A DNA stretch of 64,000 nucleotides from Christiangramia fulva (GTDB taxonomy: Bacteria; Bacteroidota; Bacteroidia; Flavobacteriales; Flavobacteriaceae), in assembly GCF_003024155.1 (NCBI RefSeq), contig NZ_CP028136.1, forward strand, positions 1,054,001 through 1,118,000, in the 5' to 3' direction. Position numbers and translations under genes: made by a program. Within the stretch, counting starts at the first letter, position 1. The number at the start of each line of letters is the position of its first letter. Of this stretch, positions 43,751 to 51,661 are shown one piece after another. The notes under the pieces are model-generated. The model was not told the DNA's origin and did no database searches. It was given only the letters and a program-made list of their open reading frames with translations.

Positions 43751-44755
43751 TTAGGGTACTTCGATTTCGTTGACGATCTTATTTACAAGATCTTCTGAAG
43801 TGACATTTTCGGCCTCTGCCTCATAGGTGATTCCAATACGGTGGCGAAGCACATCGTGCACCACGGCACGAACATCTTCAGGCACCACATAGCCGCGGCG
43901 CTTGATGAACGCGTAACATTTTGAGGCGATCGCAAGGTTAATGCTACCCCTTGGGGAAGCTCCAAAACTGATCAGAGGCTTGATATCCTCAAGCTTATAT
44001 TTTTCAGGAATACGGGTGGCAAAGACAATATCGAGGATATATTTTTCAATTTTTTCATCCATATAAACTTCGCGTACGGCCTGTTGCGCTTGTAGGATCT
44101 GTTCCAAACCAACTACCGGGTTCACTTTTTCAAATCCGTCTTTCAAATTGGCCCGAATGATCAGCTGTTCTTCAGCAATCTGGGGATATTTAATAACCGT
44201 TTTAAGCATGAACCGGTCTACCTGGGCTTCCGGTAACGGATATGTACCTTCCTGCTCGACCGGGTTTTGCGTGGCCATTACCAAAAAGGGTTTGTCCAGT
44301 TTGAAAGTTTCGTCACCAATAGTTACCTGCTTCTCCTGCATGGCTTCCAATAAGGCAGATTGCACTTTGGCAGGAGCCCGGTTGATCTCATCGGCAAGTA
44401 CGAAATTAGCGAAAATAGGACCTTTCTTAATACTAAAGTCGTTTTCTTTCATATTATAGATCAGGGTACCTATCACATCGGCAGGTAAAAGATCTGGCGT
44501 GAACTGAATACGACTAAAAGACCCGTGAACAGCCTGGGAAAGAGTGTTGATGGCGAGCGTCTTTGCCAGTCCTGGAACTCCTTCCAGGAGGATATGTCCC
44601 TGACCAAGGAGACCAATTAAAAGACGTTCTACCATGTGTTTTTGCCCAACGATGACCTTATTCATTTCTCGGGTTAGCAGGTCAACAAAGGCACTTTCTT
44701 TTTCGATTTTTTCGTTAATACGGGAAATATCAACTGATGAATCGTTTTCCATCAT
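43751..44755 (-). CDS. MoxR-family AAA+ ATPase
   Basis: 334 residues. Walker A in LLEGVPGLAKTLAINTL, Walker B in FVLADEINRAPAKVQSALL, sensor 1 in LVMATQNPVEQEGTYPLPEAQ, and arginine-finger/sensor-2 region SFGASPRGSINLAIASK. Motor protein that remodels VWA/DUF58 partners; first gene of the eight-gene bat operon on the minus strand. ATG-ATG at the start leaves a one-codon ambiguity. Confidence 0.95.
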   Translation of the reverse strand: MMENDSSVDISRINEKIEKESAFVDLLTREMNKVIVGQKHMVERLLIGLLGQGHILLEGVPGLAKTLAINTLSQAVHGSFSRIQFTPDLLPADVIGTLIYNMKENDFSIKKGPIFANFVLADEINRAPAKVQSALLEAMQEKQVTIGDETFKLDKPFLVMATQNPVEQEGTYPLPEAQVDRFMLKTVIKYPQIAEEQLIIRANLKDGFEKVNPVVGLEQILQAQQAVREVYMDEKIEKYILDIVFATRIPEKYKLEDIKPLISFGASPRGSINLAIASKCYAFIKRRGYVVPEDVRAVVHDVLRHRIGITYEAEAENVTSEDLVNKIVNEIEVP

Positions 44756-44844
44756 GAGTTTTCGGATTTAGTTTACGTTCATTTACGCTCACAAGTAAGC
44801 GTCATAAATTGTGCATTATTGAGTTGAATGGCGTTAAATTTAAG

Positions 44845-44877
44845 TTAAAAAAAGGCGACCCTCCAAGAGTCGCCTTT
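44845..44877 (-). terminator. Terminator of the DUF4382 gene
   Basis: AAAGGCGAC (44851-44859) pairs with GTCGCCTTT (44869-44877); on the minus strand it is followed by a run of T at 44850-44845. It lies 25 bp after the DUF4382 stop. Confidence 0.85.
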
Positions 44878-44901
44878 AAATCATATAAAAATCCTTATTT
44901 A

Positions 44902-45741
44902 TTATAACTGAATTTCACCCAGATCGTTGGTGCTGTTTTCTTCTACCACAACCTCATCAATGGTGTAGATACTTAATCCAGAATCGTCATCAGGAATGAC
45001 CTCTAATTTATAAGTTCCGGCAGGAACTCCATTAAGGGAGAAATTACCATTGGCATCGGTATAGGCTGAGATGGTAACATCATTATTACTAAGCACTACA
45101 AGGCTGGTAAGATCAGCAGTAAAATCGGCTGGAGGTAAAACGGTTCCTACCACCTTTCCGGCATTGGCTTCAGTATTTACTCTTATTACCGGGTTCAGGT
45201 TATAACCTCCATTTCCTGTAACCACAACCGATTTATCGACATCAAAATCGAGTAAAAAGGAATAGTTTTCACCGGCAACAAAATCCTTGTCTATTTGAAA
45301 TTTCAAACCGGATTCCTGGCCACTGGGAACATTCAATGATTTTGTTTCGCCATCAATTACCACTGAATTTTCAGATCCTAAAACTAAACGCATCTGACTC
45401 ACGTATCCGGCTGGAACTTCTGAATTAGCCAATACCTGGGTAACTCCACCTGTAAGGCCTAAAAGATCATAGACCCCAGTGTCTACATTTCCAACACTAA
45501 TCCATCCATCGCCGTCAGTATCTCCTTCCAGGGTTCCATCGGTTTGCACATGAATTTCAACATCCTGAACATCCACGAAGACCGCATCATAATCTCCGGG
45601 CGCATCGGTCATCCTGACTGTCAAATTAGCGGTTCCGGATTCGGGATTATCGGTATTATCTTCAGAACAACTGGTTAATCCAAATATTATAAGGCCAGCG
45701 ATTAAAAAATACTTCAAATAAAATGTCTTTAAAATTCTCAT
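44902..45741 (-). CDS. DUF4382 lipoprotein with carboxypeptidase-regulatory-like domain
   Basis: 279 residues, lipobox LTSC after KYFLIAGLIIFG. DUF4382 domain (about 38-175): ANLTVRMTDAPGDYDAVFVDV, GVYDLLGLTGGVTQVLANSE and MRLVLGSENSVVIDG. The C-terminal part (about 195-279; VVGTVLPPADF, FSLNGVPAGTYKLEVIPDDD) is a CarboxypepD_reg-like Ig fold. Acid-rich DxDGDG stretch (GDTDGDGW) could bind calcium. Cell-surface binding protein of unknown ligand. Monocistronic. Confidence 0.8.
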   Translation of the reverse strand: MRILKTFYLKYFLIAGLIIFGLTSCSEDNTDNPESGTANLTVRMTDAPGDYDAVFVDVQDVEIHVQTDGTLEGDTDGDGWISVGNVDTGVYDLLGLTGGVTQVLANSEVPAGYVSQMRLVLGSENSVVIDGETKSLNVPSGQESGLKFQIDKDFVAGENYSFLLDFDVDKSVVVTGNGGYNLNPVIRVNTEANAGKVVGTVLPPADFTADLTSLVVLSNNDVTISAYTDANGNFSLNGVPAGTYKLEVIPDDDSGLSIYTIDEVVVEENSTNDLGEIQL

Positions 45742-45904
45742 AAGTAGATATTATTGGTTTTTGGGTTTTTAACGGCAATCACCATGCAAAATTTTTCATT
45801 ATCTCTTTTTATTAACGAAATTTAACGGGTCTTAACCCTACTTTAGTTTTTGGAAAAGGCAAAAATAATCCAACTATCGTAAATTGAAATAATATTTTAA
45901 AGCT

Positions 45905-46654
45905 ATGAAAACTGCATTAATTACAGGCGCTACCAGCGGAATTGGTAAATCAACGGCGATACGGTTCGCCCTTAACGGCATTAGATTAATTCTCTGCGGA
46001 AGGCGACAGGAAAGGCTGGAAAAGCTAAAACAGGAGCTTTCTGGGGAAACAGAGGTACACATCCTCAGTTTTGATGTGAGGAATAAAGACGATGTGTTTG
46101 AAAAAATTGGTTCCCTGCCAGAAGATTTCCGTAGAATTGACATTCTCGTCAATAACGCAGGAAATGCCCACGGCCTGGATCCCATTCAGCAGGGAAATAT
46201 GGATGATTGGGATGCTATGCTCGATATTAACGTAAAAGGTTTGCTGTATGTGAGTAAAGCGGTGATGCCGGGAATGATCGAAAGGCAATCTGGACATATT
46301 ATAAATATTGGTTCCACTGCAGGTAAAGAAGTTTACCCAAGAGGAAATGTGTACTGTGCAAGTAAACATGCGGTTGATGCCATTAATCAGGGTATGCGCA
46401 TTGACCTTAACGGAAACGGAATACGTGTTGGCGCTGTAAATCCGGGACTTGTGCATACCGAATTCAGTGAAGTTCGTTTTAAAGGCGACACTGAAAAAGC
46501 CGAAAAAGTCTATGATGGATTTCAGCCGCTAAAGCCGGAAGACATAGCCGATATCATTCATTTTGTGGTCACAAGACCTTACCATGTTAATATCGCTGAT
46601 CTTACCGTTCTACCTACGGCGCAGGCAACAAGTACTATCGTTGATAAAAATTGA
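45905..46654 (+). CDS. Short-chain dehydrogenase/reductase (YdfG-like)
   Basis: 249 residues. NADP fold TALITGATSGIGKSTAIRFA, NNAG in ILVNNAGNAHGL, catalytic Ser in NIGSTAGKEVYP and Tyr/Lys in YCASKHAVDAI. C-terminal PLKPEDIADIIHFVVTRPYH fits the serine-dehydrogenase/YdfG subgroup (3-hydroxy acid oxidation). The stop is two bases before the left arm of the inverted repeat that holds the four-helix gene, and the original operon partner was probably the AlbA_2 gene beyond it. Confidence 0.92.
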   Translation: MKTALITGATSGIGKSTAIRFALNGIRLILCGRRQERLEKLKQELSGETEVHILSFDVRNKDDVFEKIGSLPEDFRRIDILVNNAGNAHGLDPIQQGNMDDWDAMLDINVKGLLYVSKAVMPGMIERQSGHIINIGSTAGKEVYPRGNVYCASKHAVDAINQGMRIDLNGNGIRVGAVNPGLVHTEFSEVRFKGDTEKAEKVYDGFQPLKPEDIADIIHFVVTRPYHVNIADLTVLPTAQATSTIVDKN

Positions 46655-46655
46655 T

Positions 46656-47095
46656 TATTCTTTATTCTTATTTTTTATAAATGTCTCATTTCAAAAATTT
46701 TCAAGACCTGGAAATTTATAATCTCGCCCGAGTCCAATGTCAGAGAATCTGGAATTTAATTCAGGAAACTGAATTAAAAAACGATTATAAATTGAGAGAT
46801 CAAATTAATGCCTCTTCAGGTTCGGTAATGGACAATATTGCAGAAGGTTTTGGAAGGGGAGGAAATAAAGAATTCATTCAATTTCTGGCGATAGCTCGGG
46901 GATCAAATAATGAAACCATGGCTCAGTTGCAAAGGGCTTATGATAGAAAACATATTTCAGAAGAAGATTTTCTTCAGATAACAAAAAATGCAGAAGTCCT
47001 TGGAAATCAAATTTCCAAATTTCTTAATTACCTGAAAGCTTCAGAAAAAAGAGGGTCCAAATTCAATAAAAAATAAGAATATTAAATAAAGAATA
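46656..47095. mobile_element. IVP (four-helix bundle) unit enclosed by inverted repeats
   Basis: The 23 bases at 46656-46678 are complementary to 47066-47095 with one 7-base insertion in the right arm. The inner block TATTCTTATTTTTTAT (46663-46678) matches 47066-47081 over 16 of 16 bases, and the outer block TATTCTTTATT (46656-46666) matches 47085-47095 over 11 of 11. The pair exactly encloses a four-helix-bundle gene whose stop codon lies inside the right arm. rRNA intervening sequences show this gene-in-loop layout. No transposase is present, so the mobility is inferred, not demonstrated. Confidence 0.6.
46681..47076 (+). CDS. Four-helix bundle protein (23S rRNA intervening-sequence protein, S23/IVP family)
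   Basis: 131 residues. Family hallmarks: FQDLEIYNLARVQCQRIWNL (helix 1), YKLRDQINASSGSVMDNIAEGFGRG (the conserved Q-x-x-x-S-x-S-x-x-x-N-I-A-E-G motif, quoted in two parts), EFIQFLAIARGSNNETMAQL and FLNYLKASEKR. Proteins of this family form pentameric four-helix bundles; relatives include the Avd protein of diversity-generating retroelements, which binds nucleic acid. Its role outside rRNA is unknown. The ATG is two bases after the left repeat arm and the stop is inside the right arm, so expression may be controlled by the stem. Confidence 0.88.
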   Translation: MSHFKNFQDLEIYNLARVQCQRIWNLIQETELKNDYKLRDQINASSGSVMDNIAEGFGRGGNKEFIQFLAIARGSNNETMAQLQRAYDRKHISEEDFLQITKNAEVLGNQISKFLNYLKASEKRGSKFNKK

Positions 47096-47101
47096 GAAGA
47101 A

Positions 47102-48238
47102 GTGATCAACAAACGCCTTCTCATTAAAAACCTGCTCGCGCATAACGACGAGAACAGCTTTTATGATAAAAAGCGGCAACTCAATATTGGCGAAAAAGAA
47201 GGGAAGGCTAAATTTTTAAAGCATATCTGCGCTCTTTCAAATTCCAATCCCGAGAACAATTCGTATATCGTGATTGGCGTTGAAGATGAAGATAATAGCA
47301 TTGTGGGCATCGATTTCTTTGACGACAGCAAAATTCAGAATCTCATCAATGCCTATCTTACAAATCCCCCGATCATTTCCTATGAAAATATTCCCTTCCC
47401 GCACCTTTCTGATGAACTGGTTGTGGGGCTCGTAACCATCAGGCCTAACCACGGAAGAATATGCTCTTTCAGAAAAAATATTTGGAAATATTACGGAGGT
47501 TCGGTCTTCTTTAGGGATGGGAGTATTAGCATGCCCAAAGTTTTTGATATTGAGATAAAAGATATAAACTCCCAAATTGTCGCTTCCATTGAAAATCATT
47601 CCCATAACAATATCGAGCATACCCTGGATGGCGTTTTTGATTTCATGAAAAAAAGAAGAGATTATAATCCCGCCTATAAAGTCTTTAAAGAATATTTTGT
47701 GGTTTGTTGGGCGGGAAAACAAAAAAAGAATCACAGCGATATTTATTACTCAAGAGTAGATATAGAACTTATAAACGAACAGGTTAAGCTGTTTTATTCA
47801 GATCTTGATGAAGTGAGCATCAGCCTCGATAATGACAATTTCACAATTGTGGAATATGTGCATTTAGGACTTCACGACCAGTTTAAATATTATCCGCTTG
47901 AAGAGGTGGTCATTCATTTCAGGGATAATGGAAGCTATGAGATAGAAAGTCAGCTTCTTTTTAAACCCCCCGCCTTTGATAAAAAAACGCTTTATCACAT
48001 CTACAACACCAATAAAGCACTGGTAGAAAAATTGAAAAAAGGTTATGAGCTCAACAAAGAACAGCAAAAAGACCTTCGAAATCTGCCTTCTACTTATTTA
48101 TTATGTTATTTGAATAATTTTAAAGAAGCTTTAACCAAACTCGAAGAAGCCAAACCTTATCTTAAGGCGTATGATCCTGAGATCTACAACTCTTATAAAG
48201 AAAGTATGCGAATTTTGCGGAAGGTGAAATACAATTAA
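47102..48238 (+). CDS. AlbA_2 (Schlafen-like) domain protein
   Basis: 378 residues, GTG start at 47102, seven bases after the right repeat arm. The N-terminal 130 residues carry an AlbA_2/Schlafen-type domain: KEGKAKFLKHICALSNSNPE, SYIVIGVEDEDNSIVGIDF and GGSVFFRDGS. The C-terminal two thirds (about 160-378) have no recognised domain and end with helical segments (EQQKDLRNLPSTYLLCYLNNF). Divergent from phage-defence Schlafens; probably binds nucleic acid. Ends 1 bp before the phosphoesterase gene, so the two are translationally coupled. Confidence 0.75.
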   Translation: MINKRLLIKNLLAHNDENSFYDKKRQLNIGEKEGKAKFLKHICALSNSNPENNSYIVIGVEDEDNSIVGIDFFDDSKIQNLINAYLTNPPIISYENIPFPHLSDELVVGLVTIRPNHGRICSFRKNIWKYYGGSVFFRDGSISMPKVFDIEIKDINSQIVASIENHSHNNIEHTLDGVFDFMKKRRDYNPAYKVFKEYFVVCWAGKQKKNHSDIYYSRVDIELINEQVKLFYSDLDEVSISLDNDNFTIVEYVHLGLHDQFKYYPLEEVVIHFRDNGSYEIESQLLFKPPAFDKKTLYHIYNTNKALVEKLKKGYELNKEQQKDLRNLPSTYLLCYLNNFKEALTKLEEAKPYLKAYDPEIYNSYKESMRILRKVKYN

Positions 48239-48239
48239 T

Positions 48240-48968
48240 ATGGGTAGAAAACTGGTTATTGGAGATCTTCACGGCGGTTTACGCGGTCTTGTTCAGCTTT
48301 TAGAAAGAATTGATCTCACCCCTGATGATCAGCTCATCTTCCTGGGAGATTATGTAGACGGATGGAGCGATTCAGCAAATACGGTGAGTTACCTCATCGA
48401 TCTTTCCAGGCAGAATTCCTGTATCTTTTTAAGAGGAAATCATGACGATCTTGCCCATAAATGGCTGGAAACGGGGGAACTTAATCAAAAATGGCTTGAA
48501 CATGGCGGCCAGTCGAGTATAGATGCATACCGCGACTTCACCGATGAACAACTGGAGGCACATATGGAATTTTTTCACCAGATGTTCAATTATTATAAAG
48601 ATGATGAAAACAGGTTATTTGTGCATGCCGGGTTTACCAATCTCCACGGCCCAGATTATGAATATCACGACACGGGTTATTACTGGGACCGCACACTTTG
48701 GGAAATGGTTCTTTCCCTGGATCCTGATCTAAAAAAAGAAGATGATTTTTTCCCAAGCAGGCTTCAACACTTCAAAGAAATCTATATTGGCCATACTCCG
48801 GTGACCAGAATTGGCAAAACCAAACCCTTTCATAAAGCCAATGTCTGGAATGTAGATACCGGCGCTGCTTTTAAAGGTCCTATCTCGGCAATAGACGTGG
48901 AAACCAAGGAACTTTATCAAAGTGACCCCGTGCACACCTTATATCCCGGGGAAAAGGGCAGAAATTAA
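48240..48968 (+). CDS. Ser/Thr-type metallophosphoesterase
   Basis: 242 residues. Calcineurin-like motifs: VIGDLHGGLRGL (D-x-H), IFLGDYVDGWSDS (G-D-x-x-D), FLRGNHDDLAHKWL (G-N-H-D), FVHAGFTN and YIGHTPVTRIG. All metal ligands are present. The order and length resemble bacterial PrpA/PrpB or ApaH-type phosphatases; substrate not specified by sequence. One base after the AlbA_2 gene, which suggests a shared process, possibly RNA or nucleotide turnover. Confidence 0.9.
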   Translation: MGRKLVIGDLHGGLRGLVQLLERIDLTPDDQLIFLGDYVDGWSDSANTVSYLIDLSRQNSCIFLRGNHDDLAHKWLETGELNQKWLEHGGQSSIDAYRDFTDEQLEAHMEFFHQMFNYYKDDENRLFVHAGFTNLHGPDYEYHDTGYYWDRTLWEMVLSLDPDLKKEDDFFPSRLQHFKEIYIGHTPVTRIGKTKPFHKANVWNVDTGAAFKGPISAIDVETKELYQSDPVHTLYPGEKGRN

Positions 48969-49002
48969 GTGTTTTTTAGTATGGGCTCTGCCTGCTTATT
49001 TA

Positions 49003-49010
49003 TATCTTTG
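49003..49010 (+). promoter_or_regulatory. -7 promoter element of the desaturase gene
   Basis: TATCTTTG fits TAnnTTTG; would give a leader of about 105 nt. No TTG at -33 spacing. Confidence 0.4.
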
Positions 49011-49121
49011 CAGTTCAATTAATTGGAAATTTTTATAAAAATTTTATATTTCAGCATACTAATTGATAGAAATTAAGTAAAATAGATTCAATTAAGCCCT
49101 AAACGTTTTAAAATTAAATAG

Positions 49122-50126
49122 ATGGCATTAAAAAATATGAGATTAGAGGTAATGCAAACTGTCGAGAAATCGGTTCAGGGTTTCATCGATAAATACCTCA
49201 TTCCCGTAGAAGATATATGGCAACCCACCGACTTACTCCCCAATCTTGAGAATGATGAAGGTTTTGAAGTAGTACATCAAATACGGGAAGAAGCCAAAGA
49301 ACTTGGCTATGATTTCTGGGTGGTGCTCGTAGCCGATATGGTAACTGAAGAAGCACTACCCACCTACGAATCCTGGTTAATGGATATGGAAGGTGTGGAA
49401 CAACATGGAAAATCCCGTGGCGAACAAAATGCCTGGGCTAAATGGGTACGCCAGTGGACCGGCGAAGAAAACCGTCACGGCGACACCCTGAATAAGTATT
49501 TATACCTTTCAGGAAGGGTAAATATGAAAGAAATAGAAAGAACCACCCACCACCTTATCAATGACGGCTTTGATATTGGAACCGGAAGGGATCCCTACCG
49601 CAACTTCGTGTACACCAGCTTCCAGGAACTGGCGACCAATATTTCCCATAAAAGGGTGGGCCAGTTAGCCAAGAAAAAAGGCAATAAGATGCTGGGAAAA
49701 ATGTGTAACATCATCGCCGGTGACGAAATGAGGCACTATATGGCTTATCGCGATTTTGTAAAGACAATTTTTGAGATTGACCCAAGTGAAATGATGCTGG
49801 CTTTCCAGGATATGATGAAAAAGAAAATTGTAATGCCTGCGCAATTTCTTCGGGAATCGGGCCAGGGAATTGCAGAAGCTTTTGAAAACTTTTCGAATGC
49901 AGCGCAACGCCTGGGAGTTTATACTACTTATGACTATATTGATATTTTACAAAAACTGAATAGTTTCTGGGAAATTGATAAAATGAATTCCCTTACCGAT
50001 GAAGCCGAAAAGGCACGTGATTATCTGATGCATTTACCCGACAGGATGTCGAGAATCGCTGATAGAATTTCCATTCCACAGGATCCACACCGTTTCAAAT
50101 GGGTGGAAGCTAACGGAATGGTTTAA
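49122..50126 (+). CDS. Acyl-ACP desaturase (stearoyl-ACP-type, diiron)
   Basis: 334 residues, soluble ferritin-like fold; inserts a cis double bond into acyl-ACP using O2. Diiron ligands: Glu in VTEEALPTYESW, E-E-N-R-H in WTGEENRHGDTLNKYL and D-E-M-R-H in IIAGDEMRHYMAYRDF. Other segments QEWAKWVR-like and HKRVGQLAKKKGNKMLGKM are family-typical. Controls membrane fluidity. Monocistronic, with a perfect terminator at 50153-50179 and a -7 element about 110 bp upstream. Confidence 0.94.
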   Translation: MALKNMRLEVMQTVEKSVQGFIDKYLIPVEDIWQPTDLLPNLENDEGFEVVHQIREEAKELGYDFWVVLVADMVTEEALPTYESWLMDMEGVEQHGKSRGEQNAWAKWVRQWTGEENRHGDTLNKYLYLSGRVNMKEIERTTHHLINDGFDIGTGRDPYRNFVYTSFQELATNISHKRVGQLAKKKGNKMLGKMCNIIAGDEMRHYMAYRDFVKTIFEIDPSEMMLAFQDMMKKKIVMPAQFLRESGQGIAEAFENFSNAAQRLGVYTTYDYIDILQKLNSFWEIDKMNSLTDEAEKARDYLMHLPDRMSRIADRISIPQDPHRFKWVEANGMV

Positions 50127-50152
50127 AGAATTCTAATGACCCTATAAAATTT

Positions 50153-50179
50153 AAAGTCCGCTGAATGCGGACTTTTTTT
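50153..50179 (+). terminator. Terminator after the desaturase gene
   Basis: AAAGTCCGC (50153-50161), five-base loop, GCGGACTTT (50167-50175), then T to 50179. Confidence 0.9.
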
Positions 50180-50218
50180 ATTGAATTTATTAGTACTTTC
50201 ACGCCATATTTGCGATTT

Positions 50219-50770
50219 ATGAAAAAATTACTGCTCTTAATCTTAAGCCTCTTCCTTTTTACAAAAGCTTTTTCCCAATCATCGGAAAAATTAAATGAAG
50301 TAAAGTTAAATATCGGAAACACCATAGCCATCGCTTCAGTTGAATTCGGGTATGAACGTTTCCTTGATTTTCATCAATCGGTTGAGGGAGTTTTCCTTAT
50401 CAATGACCGCATGAACTATCATTCAGAAAAAGGAAGCAGGGAATTTAATACTTCCAGTTTTAAACTGGGGTATAATTATTATTTCGGAGAATATAATGCC
50501 GGTTCAGGCCTGTATGTAAATCCTTTTTTAAAGTACCGCACCGGAGAATTTACGCAGGACAGGATGATCGACCCCGAAACAACTGGAAAAGAAATAATTG
50601 ATATGGATTCTTTCATCATCGGGTTCGGCCTTGGTTATGAATGGAATTTTAACGACACCTTTGTAATAGGCCCTTTTCTTAATTTAGGCAGAAACTTCAG
50701 CGATACGGTCAAAGAAAAATTCTCAGCCATTGAATTCAATGCCGGGCTCAATATTGGTTACCGATTTTAG
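50219..50770 (+). CDS. Small outer-membrane beta-barrel protein
   Basis: 183 residues from ATG 50219; the in-frame ATG at 50165 would start inside the terminator. Signal peptide MKKLLLLILSLFLFTKAFSQ is followed by eight or so amphipathic strands: TIAIASVEFGYERFLDF, SSFKLGYNYYFGEYNAGS, GLYVNPFLKYRTG, FIIGFGLGYEWNFN, FVIGPFLNLGRNF and AGLNIGYRF, ending with aromatic F. Length and pattern fit an OmpW/OmpX-sized barrel (DUF3575-like). Ligand unknown. Confidence 0.75.
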   Translation: MKKLLLLILSLFLFTKAFSQSSEKLNEVKLNIGNTIAIASVEFGYERFLDFHQSVEGVFLINDRMNYHSEKGSREFNTSSFKLGYNYYFGEYNAGSGLYVNPFLKYRTGEFTQDRMIDPETTGKEIIDMDSFIIGFGLGYEWNFNDTFVIGPFLNLGRNFSDTVKEKFSAIEFNAGLNIGYRF

Positions 50771-50776
50771 CAAATC

Positions 50777-51175
50777 TTAAGATTCTACCTCGCTGTTCTT
50801 CCAGACCTTGTAACTGGCGAGGTCTTTTTCAATTAAATTAAGGCAAAAAGCGATCACTGCAGCATCATCAAGGTAACCCAGCACCGGAATAAAATCGGGG
50901 ATAAGATCTATTGGCGAAAGCACATAGAGTAAGGCCGCGCCAACAGCAGCTATAATATTAAAAGGAATCTCCCGGTAAGATCCGCTGGCATAATCCCGCA
51001 CGAGCGAAAAAAGGATTTTTGCGTCATCAATATATCGATGCAATTTACCCTTGTGTTCAAATTTTCTAAGGATCTTTTCTTCTTTGTCGATTACTTTTTC
51101 AACATCTTTTTCTTCAAAATCCTCTGTTCTTTTGGTGTGTTCTTCTTTTGCCTTCTCGGTGGAAAATTCGCTCAT
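50777..51175 (-). CDS. YkvA-family (DUF1232) protein
   Basis: 132 residues. A charged helical N-terminus (about 1-45) is followed by the DUF1232 core LLYVLSPIDLIPDFIPVLGY and LDDAAVIAFCLNLI, with its invariant SPIDLIPD motif. Members are small membrane-associated proteins of unknown role. Convergent with the outer-membrane barrel (6-bp gap), no terminator between. Gap 51176-51303 holds a palindrome TTATCAT-N6-ATGATAA (51233-51252). Confidence 0.85.
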   Translation of the reverse strand: MSEFSTEKAKEEHTKRTEDFEEKDVEKVIDKEEKILRKFEHKGKLHRYIDDAKILFSLVRDYASGSYREIPFNIIAAVGAALLYVLSPIDLIPDFIPVLGYLDDAAVIAFCLNLIEKDLASYKVWKNSEVES

Positions 51176-51232
51176 GCTTAAAATTTTTACTGAAATCCGA
51201 AAATAAAAAATTCCTTTTGTCAGCGCAAAACC

Positions 51233-51252
51233 TTATCATTCCTTTATGATAA
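51233..51252. promoter_or_regulatory. Palindrome between ykvA-like and ABM-domain genes
   Basis: TTATCAT (51233-51239) and ATGATAA (51246-51252) are perfect inverse copies with a six-base spacer, in a divergent intergenic region. Candidate operator. Confidence 0.3.
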
Positions 51253-51303
51253 ATTTTAGAGCTATTTTACCGGAATTTATTATTTAATATTAAAACACGT
51301 ATT

Positions 51304-51606
51304 ATGATCGCAAGGCAATGGACCTGTGAATTAAAACCCGATAAGAATTTAGAATATGAAAATTTCCTGAAAGAAGAGATTCTTCCTGAACTTTCGGCTT
51401 TAAAAGGATTTCACGGGGCGAGTATAAAAAAGAATATTTCAGGTAATGAATATATGTTCACTTCCGAATGGGAAAATCTGGAATCTATAAAGGCTTTCGC
51501 GGGTGAAAATATTTCCCGGGCAGTGGTAAAAGAAAAAGCACAGCAAATGATGGTCAGGTTCGACAAAGAAGTGAAGCATTATGAAATTCGCTATCGGCAA
51601 ATATAA
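51304..51606 (+). CDS. ABM-fold (antibiotic biosynthesis monooxygenase-like) protein
   Basis: 100 residues. IARQWTCELKPDKNLEYENFL, LSALKGFHGASIKKNI, YMFTSEWENLESIKAFAGEN and FDKEVKHYEIRYRQI give the ferredoxin-like ABM dimer fold; W-E-x-L-E-S-I-K-x-F is the family motif. Members range from quinone monooxygenases to haem-degrading or purely structural proteins; no cofactor site can be read. Followed by a bidirectional terminator-like hairpin at 51608-51631. Confidence 0.8.
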   Translation: MIARQWTCELKPDKNLEYENFLKEEILPELSALKGFHGASIKKNISGNEYMFTSEWENLESIKAFAGENISRAVVKEKAQQMMVRFDKEVKHYEIRYRQI

Positions 51607-51607
51607 A

Positions 51608-51631
51608 ACCCGCTACATAGCTGAAGCGGGT
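51608..51631. terminator. Bidirectional terminator, ABM gene and TonB receptor gene
   Basis: ACCCGCT (51608-51614) is the inverse of AGCGGGT (51625-51631). The stem sequence repeats, almost unchanged, at 55994-56020. Confidence 0.65.
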
Positions 51632-51661
51632 CTTCGGACTAACAAAACAAATCAAAATTGA

